Origin: Paludibacteraceae bacterium
GTDB lineage: Bacteria > Bacteroidota > Bacteroidia > Bacteroidales > Paludibacteraceae
Direction: 5' to 3'
Assembly: GCA_017560605.1 (NCBI GenBank)
Contig: JAFZEQ010000032.1
Location: 1-15,032, forward strand
Length of the DNA: 15,032 bases
The stretch's first letter is position 1. The number at the start of each line of letters is the position of its first letter. The translations under genes and the position numbers were made by a program. This document shows positions 1 through 6,265 of the stretch, in pieces. Under the pieces are notes generated by a model, which worked only from the letters and a program-made list of their open reading frames with translations, ran no database searches and had not been told where the DNA came from.

Positions 1-816
1 GAGCAAAAAGAGCCAACTGCTAAGGTAGTTACTATAAAAGAGTTTATTGATGCTCCAGAGTCACCTGAAGTATATTATGAACTTACTGGCGTTATCAGCG
101 GACTTAGCGCAGGTGGCAATGCCGTTGTATATGGTAACTTTGACCTAAGCGATGAGACAGGTACTGTATATGTATATGGTTTGACCAAAGAGTTTATTGC
201 TGTAGGTACAACTTCCAACGATAAATCATTTGCATCACTTGGTTTGAAGGATGGCGACAAGATTACTCTCCGTGGTTTCCGCGGTTCATACAACGGTAAG
301 ATCGAGGTAATGGGTGCATACTTTGTCAAATTGATCAGCAGCGGCAACGAGAATCCAAACCCAGGCGGCAACGGCGATAACAATGGCGATAACAATGGAA
401 ATGACAATGGTTCTACTGGTACAACTCCAGAGGGTGCTATCGTATTTGATGCTGATGTAGATAAAGGTAATGCAGGAACCGACTCTAACAACGCAACTTC
501 TTATACCATTACCAAGGATGGTGTAACCATCACCGTTTCTTCTGGTATCCTCGGCACTTACAACAACGAGGCTCACTACCGTATCTACAAGAACCAAACA
601 TTGACCGTAACTTCAACCGTTGGCAATGTAAAGAAAGTAACCTTTACTTGCACCGCTAATGATGATGCTAAATACGGCCCTGGTTGCTTCACATGGTCAA
701 CTGGTGACTACACTTACTCTGGTGCTAACGGCACATGGACTGGTGACGCTAGCGAGGTAGTATTTACTGCTTCTACCAACCAAGTTCGTGCAAGTCAAAT
801 CGTAGTTGAGCTTTAA
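1..816 (+). CDS. Secreted OB-fold domain protein, 3' part (5' end outside window)
   Basis: The reading frame is open from base 1 to the TAA at 814-816, giving 271 visible residues; the start lies upstream. Residues about 22-112 resemble the OB-fold module common in Bacteroidota cell-surface proteins (a YELTG-type strand, then GNFDLSDETGTVYVYG and a GDKITLRG turn). Residues about 113-145 are a low-complexity Gly/Asn/Asp linker. Residues about 146-271 are a beta-rich module (TITKDGVTITVSSG, YRIYKNQTLTV, VKKVTFTCTA, ending ASQIVVEL) like the C-terminal beta-sandwiches seen in secreted Bacteroidota proteins. No catalytic motif is visible and there is no recognisable type IX sorting domain at the end. 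The missing N-terminus may carry a signal peptide, a lipobox or an enzyme domain, so a function cannot be assigned. The coding frame is certain; the domain calls rest on pattern recall. Confidence 0.75.
   Translation, partial: EQKEPTAKVVTIKEFIDAPESPEVYYELTGVISGLSAGGNAVVYGNFDLSDETGTVYVYGLTKEFIAVGTTSNDKSFASLGLKDGDKITLRGFRGSYNGKIEVMGAYFVKLISSGNENPNPGGNGDNNGDNNGNDNGSTGTTPEGAIVFDADVDKGNAGTDSNNATSYTITKDGVTITVSSGILGTYNNEAHYRIYKNQTLTVTSTVGNVKKVTFTCTANDDAKYGPGCFTWSTGDYTYSGANGTWTGDASEVVFTASTNQVRASQIVVEL
373..408 (+). repeat. 12-bp tandem repeat in Gly/Asn/Asp linker
   Basis: Two exact copies of GGCGATAACAAT (373-384 and 385-396) are followed by a diverged copy, GGAAATGACAAT (397-408). They encode a GDNN-type linker between the two beta domains of the secreted protein. 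The unit is a multiple of three, so copy-number change would only alter linker length. Confidence 0.85.
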
Positions 817-848
817 TTAGGCTAGAAGCGAAAGACTAAAACAACAAT

Positions 849-878
849 AAAGGACCGCTCGATTGAGCGGTCCTTTTT
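849..878 (+). terminator. Rho-independent terminator of the OB-fold gene, possibly bidirectional
   Basis: A perfect 12-bp stem (849-860 with 865-876) has a GATT loop, a GC-rich core (GGACCGCTC) and a T run on the plus strand. It begins 33 bases after the stop codon. On the minus strand the stem ends in TTT followed by ATTGTTG, so it may also stop gdhA transcripts; no better gdhA terminator is visible. Confidence 0.9.
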
Positions 879-891
879 ATTTGAGAGATAA

Positions 892-927
892 TCTAGAAGC
901 ACTAGATCGTCTAGATCATCTAGTATC
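892..927. repeat. Four-unit 9-bp CTAG tandem repeat after gdhA
   Basis: CTAG occurs at 893, 902, 911 and 920, exactly 9 bp apart, in units TCTAGAAGC, ACTAGATCG, TCTAGATCA and TCTAGTATC. The last unit overlaps the gdhA stop codon (926-928 on the minus strand). Outer arms ACTAGAT (901-907) and ATCTAGT (918-924) also make it an imperfect inverted repeat. Function unknown. Confidence 0.8.
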
Positions 928-2269
928 ATATTACACCTTGCTCCAGCATAGCTTGAGCTACCTTCATGAAGCCGGCGATATTAGCACCCTTCACATAGTC
1001 AATAGTGCCGTCAGCTTGTGTACCGAACTTAACACATTGCTCGTGGATAGACTCCATGATTTGGTGGAGACGCTCGTCAACCTCTTGAGCAGTCCAGCTG
1101 AGGTGCTCGCAGTTTTGTGTCATCTCAAGACCAGAAGTAGCTACACCACCTGCGTTAACCGCTTTACCAGGAGCAAAGAGCACACCATTGTGTTGGAAGT
1201 AGTGGATAGCGCCTGGTTGGCAACCCATATTACTTACCTCACAGCAGCACCAGCAGCCATTTGCCTTAAGTTCCTTAGCGTCGTCCTCGCTAAGCTCGTT
1301 TTGGAACGCACAAGGAAGAGCGATATCGCAAGGAACAGACCAAGCTTTCTTGCCAGGAGTGAATTGTGCTTGAGCAGGGAACTTATCAGCCATATCTTGC
1401 ACTTTATTGCGGTTAGAAGCACGCATAACAAGCATATAGTCGATCATCTCAGCTGTAATACCCTCAGGGATAGCGCAAACACCATCAGGACCAGAGATAG
1501 CAACGACCTTAGCGCCAAGCTCTGTAGCCTTTTGTGCTGCACCCCAAGCTACGTTGCCGAAACCAGAGATAGCCACGGTCTTTCCTTCAAGAGTTTTACC
1601 TGCTTGATGAAGAAGGTGCTCTGTGAAATAAAGCGCACCATAACCAGTAGCCTCAGGACGAAGGATAGAGCCACCCCATGTCATACCTTTACCTGTGAGC
1701 ACGCCAGTATGATATTGACGAGCTAGCTTTTGGTACATACCATTGAGGAAACCAATCTCACGGCCACCAACACCTACGTCACCTGCAGGAACATCAGTAT
1801 CTACACCAATATTACGCCAGAGTTCGAGCATAAAGGCTTGGCAAAAACGCATAATTTCAGCGTCTGATTTGCCAACTGGATCAAAATCAGAACCACCCTT
1901 TGCTCCACCCATAGGAAGAGTAGTCAAAGCATTTTTAAAAGTTTGTTCAAAGCCTAAGAACTTGAGCATAGAAGGGTTAACTGCCTTGTGGAAACGCAAA
2001 CCACCTTTGTAAGGACCTATGGCAGAGTTAAACTGCACACGATAACCAAGATTAGTTTGAACTTCGCCTTGGTCGTCTATCCAAGTAACACGGAAAGTAA
2101 AGATACGATCTGGCTCAACCAAACGCTCTACAATCTTAGCTTTCTCGTACTCAGGATGTTGGTTATAAACCTCTTCGATAGACTCTAACACCTCTTGAAC
2201 GGCTTGCAAATATTCAGCCTCACCTGGGTGCTTAGCAGCAAGATGCTGCATAATAACTTCTGTTTTCAT
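926..2269 (-). CDS. gdhA: NADP-type glutamate dehydrogenase
   Basis: This enzyme catalyses reversible reductive amination of 2-oxoglutarate with ammonium to L-glutamate in the cytoplasm, linking carbon and nitrogen metabolism. The protein has 447 residues, the same length as E. coli GdhA. Visible family landmarks are GPYKGGLRFH (residues 85-94, substrate-binding Lys88), LPMGGAKGGSDFDP (118-131, catalytic Lys124), PAGDVGVGGREIGF (161-174, Asp164) and the Rossmann glycine motif GFGNVA (236-241). The extended N-terminus and overall sequence resemble the small hexameric, mostly NADP-dependent class, but cofactor choice is inferred, not read from a decisive residue. The ATG at 2269 gives the full family N-terminus. 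The gene follows the histidine kinase on the same strand with a 57-base gap and has its own promoter. It ends at a TGA, near a CTAG repeat and a shared terminator. Confidence 0.97.
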   Translation of the reverse strand: MKTEVIMQHLAAKHPGEAEYLQAVQEVLESIEEVYNQHPEYEKAKIVERLVEPDRIFTFRVTWIDDQGEVQTNLGYRVQFNSAIGPYKGGLRFHKAVNPSMLKFLGFEQTFKNALTTLPMGGAKGGSDFDPVGKSDAEIMRFCQAFMLELWRNIGVDTDVPAGDVGVGGREIGFLNGMYQKLARQYHTGVLTGKGMTWGGSILRPEATGYGALYFTEHLLHQAGKTLEGKTVAISGFGNVAWGAAQKATELGAKVVAISGPDGVCAIPEGITAEMIDYMLVMRASNRNKVQDMADKFPAQAQFTPGKKAWSVPCDIALPCAFQNELSEDDAKELKANGCWCCCEVSNMGCQPGAIHYFQHNGVLFAPGKAVNAGGVATSGLEMTQNCEHLSWTAQEVDERLHQIMESIHEQCVKFGTQADGTIDYVKGANIAGFMKVAQAMLEQGVI

Positions 2270-2287
2270 TGTAGTATTAATTTGATA

Positions 2288-2305
2288 ATATAAAGTTACT
2301 TATAT
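2288..2305 (-). promoter_or_regulatory. Inverted repeat in gdhA leader
   Basis: ATATAA (2288-2293) and TTATAT (2300-2305) flank six bases in the presumed gdhA 5' untranslated region, ending 18 bases before the start codon. It is short and AT-only, so it could be a weak leader hairpin or chance. Confidence 0.3.
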
Positions 2306-2318
2306 CGTATTGAGTGTG

Positions 2319-2349
2319 CAAAGTTACTACTTTTTTTTCAAATACACAA
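2319..2349 (-). promoter_or_regulatory. gdhA promoter, Bacteroidota type
   Basis: On the minus strand the -7 box TAACTTTG (2319-2326) matches TAnnTTTG, and a TTG -33 box (2347-2349) sits exactly 20 bases upstream. The -33 box and most of the spacer lie inside the last codons of the histidine kinase gene. The spacer contains an A8 run. Confidence 0.75.
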
Positions 2350-4540
2350 AAAATGTGGTACCTTTTTCAGATGTTTGGAATGTGATTTTACCACCACTTC
2401 CCTCTACAATGTTCTTAGATATAGCTAAACCTAGTCCAGCACCAGTATTTTTTGTTGTAAAATTAGGTATAAAAACTTTATTTCTGACTTCAGCTGCAAT
2501 ACCCGGTCCATTATCCGAAATAGCAATCTCCACCCATTGATCATTTTCTGACAAATCTTTGGCTAACCTTTTATTGTTAGGTACTTGTTTTAGTAACACA
2601 ATAATATCAGCATTCTCTTGCCCCTCCATAGCCTGAAGTGCATTTCGTACGATATTCGTAAACACTTGTGTTATTTGTTCTGCGTCTGTTACAACTTGTA
2701 CGCCTTGATCTGGTCCTACATACCTTATAGGAACTTGCGCATCATTATTTCGCATCAATAAAATAAAAGCATACAACTTCCTGGCTACATCCACTTCGGT
2801 AGGATTAACCTCTGGCATTTTAGCAAAAGACGAGAATGATTTAGCAATATGGCCTAATGTCTCTATCTGCTCAATGAGTAATTGGGTAGAACGATCAAAA
2901 TATTCATCAAATCGCTCTGTTCCTTTATGTCGTTGTAGTTGTTGCAGCGTGAGTTTCATAGGAGTCAATGGATTGTTAATCTCATGCGCAACCTGTCGTG
3001 CCATAGTTCGCCATGCTCCTTCGCGTTCTGAACGCGCTAGCCGTTGTGTCGATTCTGCTAGAGCATCCATCATATCATTATAATGCTGAATCAAATCGCC
3101 AACCTCGTCTCGAAAAAAGTACGACATATGTTGACTCTTTTCTCCGAGGCGATAATTCTTAATCTGGGTACTAATAGTTGTCAATGGCGAAGATACACCC
3201 TTAGCAACTAACCAAACCACAACTATGGAAACCAATAGTAGTAATATGTACAGAGGTAGCAAACGAACAACAAAGCCTTCAACATCGGCATCCATCTCCT
3301 CTTGTGAAATAAAACTAGGAATAGAGATATAACCTATTTTAGCAAAATTACCATTTACGAATTCGGTATATGCTGCTAAATATTTAACATCACCCAACTG
3401 CTCATACTGAACTCTATCAGCCCCCTTTGAGAAAAACACTTCAGGCGCAATATATTGAGAAACCACTCCTAAATCAAACATCTGAGGACATGAACTGGCC
3501 AACAATCTACCATTTAGATCATACACATGAATATCAGTTTCAAAACTAAAACTCATATCACGCAAATCTGCATTAAGTCCACTTCGTTGCATCGGACTAA
3601 GCTCCATATCCCAAAAATACATATTTTGCAGTGCCTGTTTAATATATCGAGCTTTTTCCTGCAACTGGTTCTGCTGACGTGCGACAAATACTTGACGGAT
3701 ATGTATTACAGAAAGAATAAAGATTGAAAGTAATGCTAGTAACATAACTGGTGTCAGCATTAGCTGCAAGCGACCAGCTAAGTTCATATTACGCACACCT
3801 TTGCTCTTGATCAAGTGGAAGACAACATAAGCCAACAAGATAAAAACCAATGCCAGCGTCAATGTATAATAAATCACCAACTTACTGCGTGAACTCTTAA
3901 CCTCATTCTTCTCAGAAGCTAAAATTGCTTGATACGAAAAATTTTCTACCTTAACCTCATCGGGAGGAGTAACCGAAGGAGGGGAAGGCTGAATAGAGAA
4001 CAAATACTCACCTGTAATAGAGTAGATAGGATAATCATCATCACCTTCACGAGCAGGCGTAATACCCCAAGAAACTTCACCCTCAAAAGGTGCTATAAAA
4101 CTATTTTTTAGATTTTCACTTGTAACCCCATAGTCATACTTTATAGGTATCACAGTCAAAATATAGATATCTCTTAGCTTTGTCCACTTATATACAGTCT
4201 GAGCATTACTTAAAGCAGCATAATGCCATACACCATAGTCAGTTGGCATCGGTAATACAGAGGTACTCAACCACGAATGCGTCCAAAAGACTAGATGTTG
4301 ATCATAAAACACATATAGATGAATATTGTCAACCTTGCTTACATAATTACATAACGAATCAAAATCTTTGGTATCCAACACATCACATAACTGATCAGTC
4401 AGGATATCACCTTGTAATTGCTGCTTGTGCAATTTACGCTGTACATCTCTAGTACTATGTGCAACACGGTCACAGGAAACCAACACCCCCATAAAGCACA
4501 TCAGCACTGCTATGAAAGCTATATATAAGTTATTTTTCAT
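2327..4540 (-). CDS. Orphan membrane sensor histidine kinase with HAMP domain (NtrY-like architecture)
   Basis: This 737-residue protein is a two-component sensor. Residues 1-23 form a hydrophobic leader ending LVSC, a lipobox-like sequence with Cys23 and Asp24. About 195 extracytoplasmic residues follow, then two membrane segments (about 221-244 and 262-282), a second sensor region (about 283-428, PAS/dCache-like in appearance) and a third membrane segment (about 428-447). A HAMP linker spans about 447-500. The phospho-acceptor box is RQVAHEINNPLTPMKL (515-530, His519). The ATPase has an N box (QVFTNIVRNALQAM, 625-638), G1 (SDNGPG, 675-680) and G2 (GAGLGLAISKN, 700-710). The HEINNPLTPMKL box is typical of NtrY-like kinases. 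No response regulator lies beside it, so its partner and signal are unknown. Adjacency to gdhA hints at nitrogen sensing, but gdhA has its own promoter. Confidence 0.93.
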   Translation of the reverse strand: MKNNLYIAFIAVLMCFMGVLVSCDRVAHSTRDVQRKLHKQQLQGDILTDQLCDVLDTKDFDSLCNYVSKVDNIHLYVFYDQHLVFWTHSWLSTSVLPMPTDYGVWHYAALSNAQTVYKWTKLRDIYILTVIPIKYDYGVTSENLKNSFIAPFEGEVSWGITPAREGDDDYPIYSITGEYLFSIQPSPPSVTPPDEVKVENFSYQAILASEKNEVKSSRSKLVIYYTLTLALVFILLAYVVFHLIKSKGVRNMNLAGRLQLMLTPVMLLALLSIFILSVIHIRQVFVARQQNQLQEKARYIKQALQNMYFWDMELSPMQRSGLNADLRDMSFSFETDIHVYDLNGRLLASSCPQMFDLGVVSQYIAPEVFFSKGADRVQYEQLGDVKYLAAYTEFVNGNFAKIGYISIPSFISQEEMDADVEGFVVRLLPLYILLLLVSIVVVWLVAKGVSSPLTTISTQIKNYRLGEKSQHMSYFFRDEVGDLIQHYNDMMDALAESTQRLARSEREGAWRTMARQVAHEINNPLTPMKLTLQQLQRHKGTERFDEYFDRSTQLLIEQIETLGHIAKSFSSFAKMPEVNPTEVDVARKLYAFILLMRNNDAQVPIRYVGPDQGVQVVTDAEQITQVFTNIVRNALQAMEGQENADIIVLLKQVPNNKRLAKDLSENDQWVEIAISDNGPGIAAEVRNKVFIPNFTTKNTGAGLGLAISKNIVEGSGGKITFQTSEKGTTFFVYLKKK

Positions 4541-4572
4541 CTATGATATGATTAGATTATCATTTCAGCCTG

Positions 4573-4603
4573 CAAAAATACAAAAAAAATACGAAACTAA
4601 CAA
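4573..4603 (-). promoter_or_regulatory. Histidine kinase promoter
   Basis: Minus-strand -7 box TATTTTTG (4573-4580) and TTG -33 box (4601-4603) are separated by exactly 20 bases. The ATG at 4540 follows about 32 bases after the -7 box, leaving a short leader. Confidence 0.75.
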
Positions 4604-4802
4604 TAGACTAACAAAATTTAATTGCATTTGATATAAAATAGGCAAACTTTCTCTATATATATTATGCGCGCGCGAAGATATTGCGTTAACTATTAGATCC
4701 TGTATGTTATATTCTACGATTGATACATAAAGACATTACTCTACCCCACTCAAGCATAAATTGCATACAAAAAGTTGAATTTTGCAAAAAAAAGCCAAAA
4801 TA
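4604..4802. other. Divergent intergenic region without a recognised gene
   Basis: This roughly 200-base stretch separates the kinase promoter from the tRNA promoter. No convincing coding frame or RNA gene was seen. Its one notable element is an alternating TATATATAT tract followed closely by GCGCGCGCG at about 4654-4674, unusual for this AT-rich context. Confidence 0.6.
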
Positions 4803-4834
4803 TTTGGTCATATCAAAAAAAAGCACTACCTTTG
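4803..4834 (+). promoter_or_regulatory. tRNA-Ser promoter
   Basis: TTTG (4803-4806) and TACCTTTG (4827-4834) match the -33 and -7 boxes of Bacteroidota with a 20-base spacer. The predicted transcript starts about 60 bases before the mature tRNA. That leader has a small GCTTTT/AAAAGC hairpin with a T5 run (4840-4861) and a CGCG/CGCG stem (4886-4898) just before the tRNA 5' end. Confidence 0.8.
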
Positions 4835-4899
4835 CAGTCGCTTTTGAAAAAAAGCATTTTTCAGACAAACAATCTATATTTAGTTCGCGCTAGTCGCGG

Positions 4900-4986
4900 G
4901 GAAGGATGGGTGAGTGGCTGAAACCAACAGTTTGCTAAACTGTCGTACGGGTAACCGTACCGGGGGTTCGAATCCCCCTCCTTCCG
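4900..4986 (+). tRNA. tRNA-Ser(GCT)
   Basis: A complete class II cloverleaf is visible. The acceptor stem is GGAAGGA (4900-4906) with TCCTTCC (4979-4985), followed by discriminator G. The anticodon stem ACAGT/ACTGT encloses loop TTGCTAA with anticodon GCT (4934-4936), reading AGC/AGU serine codons. The long variable arm pairs GTACGG with CCGTAC, as expected for serine. The T arm is GGGGG-TTCGAAT-CCCCC. The 3' CCA is not encoded (CAAG follows the discriminator), so it must be added after transcription. The gene stands alone between its own promoter and terminator. Confidence 0.97.
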
Positions 4987-4990
4987 CAAG

Positions 4991-5030
4991 AAAAAGGGTA
5001 CCAACTATATGCGATGGTATCCTTTTTTTT
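4991..5030 (+). terminator. Rho-independent terminator of tRNA-Ser
   Basis: AAAAAGGGTACCA (4991-5003) pairs with TGGTATCCTTTTT (5015-5027) with one G-U wobble, an 11-base loop and a T8 tail. It starts within five bases of the tRNA 3' end. Read-through may supply mltG, which has no clear promoter. Confidence 0.88.
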
Positions 5031-5066
5031 ACAGATGATGTAATCATATAAAAAACACACTTGATT

Positions 5067-6107
5067 ATGAAAAGAAAAAGCATCTTGATTATTAGTTCCG
5101 TATTCATCGCCGTTTGTCTAATAGGTGGTGGTTTTCTTGCAAAACAATATTATCACATTAGAATATCTAACTTCACCAGTAACGATGGTGAAAGTCATTC
5201 ATACTATTTCACAGAAGATGTAAAAGCGGAAGCAATTATAGACTCTATCCAAGTTCATTATAAAATAAAATCAGAACTTGCATGGGAGCTCACTTGCAAA
5301 CTATCAAAATTTAACACGGTAAAGCCCGGTTACTACAAGTTCTCGCCTAGTGTAAGTGCTCACGAAGTAGTTCGTCGCATACAATACGGCCAACAAACAC
5401 CATTCAACTTATCCTTTACACAATCAATTCGCACAAGAGAGCAACTAGCTGCTCACATGGATAAAAAATTGCTATTAGACTCTATCGAGGTTAAGACGCG
5501 ATTGGACGACTCTGTGTATATGGCTAAATATGGGCTTACACCAGAAACAGCCGTATGTATGTTTATTGCCAACACATACGAGGTATACTGGACTATGACT
5601 GCCGATCAGCTATTTGATCGTATGTACAAAGAATACAATCGTTTTTGGAACGAAGAAAGATTGGCAAAAGCTAAAAAAATAGGCTTTACGCCTACAGAAG
5701 TAAGTACTATCGGCTCCATCATTGCATCTGAAACCAACAAGAGTTTTGAATACCCAACAATAGCCTCTATCTACATCAACCGAGTACGCAGAGGTATTGC
5801 CCTACAAGCCTGCCCTACAGTTATTTTTGCAGTAGGAGACTTTACACTACGCCGCGTACTAAATAAACATCTAGCTATCGATTCACCTTACAATACATAC
5901 AAATACAAAGGACTACCTCCAGGTCCTATTCGCGTGGTACGCCCTGACATTCTAGACGCAGTACTTAATGCGCCAGAAACCGACTATATTTTCATGTGCG
6001 CCAACCCAGATTTCTCAGGCACACACATATTCTCTTCAACCTATAGTAGGCACGAAGCTGTAGCTAAAGCTTACCAAGAAGAATTGAACAAGCGTCAAAT
6101 CAAGTAA
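5067..6107 (+). CDS. mltG: Endolytic murein transglycosylase MltG (YceG-like)
   Basis: MltG cleaves nascent peptidoglycan glycan strands at the inner membrane and is thought to set strand length by ending glycan polymerisation. The ATG at 5067 gives 346 residues; an in-frame TTG two codons earlier adds nothing. One N-terminal membrane segment (about 5-26) follows a Lys/Arg-rich start. The C-terminal YceG domain shows TIGSIIASET (about 214-223, with Glu222 aligning with the catalytic Glu of the ASIVEKE motif), IASIYINRVRRG, LQACPTVIFA, SPYNTYKYKGLPPGPI (273-288) and the terminal FSGTHIFSSTYSRHEA. Cys249 in LQACPTV stands where enterobacterial enzymes have Asp in LQTDPTV. The gene follows the tRNA-Ser terminator by 36 bases and has its own strong terminator, so it looks monocistronic or fed by read-through. 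Confidence 0.95.
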   Translation: MKRKSILIISSVFIAVCLIGGGFLAKQYYHIRISNFTSNDGESHSYYFTEDVKAEAIIDSIQVHYKIKSELAWELTCKLSKFNTVKPGYYKFSPSVSAHEVVRRIQYGQQTPFNLSFTQSIRTREQLAAHMDKKLLLDSIEVKTRLDDSVYMAKYGLTPETAVCMFIANTYEVYWTMTADQLFDRMYKEYNRFWNEERLAKAKKIGFTPTEVSTIGSIIASETNKSFEYPTIASIYINRVRRGIALQACPTVIFAVGDFTLRRVLNKHLAIDSPYNTYKYKGLPPGPIRVVRPDILDAVLNAPETDYIFMCANPDFSGTHIFSSTYSRHEAVAKAYQEELNKRQIK

Positions 6108-6138
6108 TTTTCTTAGTCTTTGTAAAACAAAGAATTAT

Positions 6139-6182
6139 AAAAACACCACACAAAAAAAAATATATTTGTGTGGTGTTTTTTT
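6139..6182 (+). terminator. Rho-independent terminator of mltG
   Basis: The stem AAAAACACCACACAAA (6139-6154) pairs with TTTGTGTGGTGTTTTT (6165-6180), with a ten-base A/T loop and a T7 run (6176-6182). The core CACCACAC/GTGTGGTG is perfect. Confidence 0.92.
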
Positions 6183-6211
6183 GGTCGTTCCAAAAAAATG
6201 TTGTACTTTTG
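6180..6211 (+). promoter_or_regulatory. Promoter of the acyltransferase-DUF819-barrel operon
   Basis: TTTG (6180-6183) and TACTTTTG (6204-6211) are separated by exactly 20 bases. The -33 box is built from the last Ts of the mltG terminator, so the two signals share bases. The ATG lies about 55 bases downstream of the -7 box. Confidence 0.78.
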
Positions 6212-6265
6212 TAATCGAATTTTAGTATTTAATGTACTTAGTAGAACATTAAAAAATTAAGAGAC

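Noticed and set aside
863..1726. 287-codon plus-strand open frame opposite gdhA
   Set aside because: It lies entirely antisense to a clearly conserved glutamate dehydrogenase, starts inside the terminator without a promoter or ATG, and its translation has no recognisable domain. It is a shadow frame.
4840..4861. Attenuator-like hairpin in the tRNA leader
   Set aside because: The stem is only six pairs, mostly A-T, and there is no coding sequence to attenuate. It is noted with the promoter but not called as a separate element.
5061..5066. TTG start two codons upstream of mltG ATG
   Set aside because: The ATG at 5067 directly precedes a normal Lys/Arg-rich membrane anchor and the two extra residues add no family sequence.
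4880..5107. 75-codon minus-strand frame covering the tRNA
   Set aside because: The translation contains the GGGFEPPV-type string that arises when a tRNA-Ser gene is read on the wrong strand, a well-known annotation artefact.
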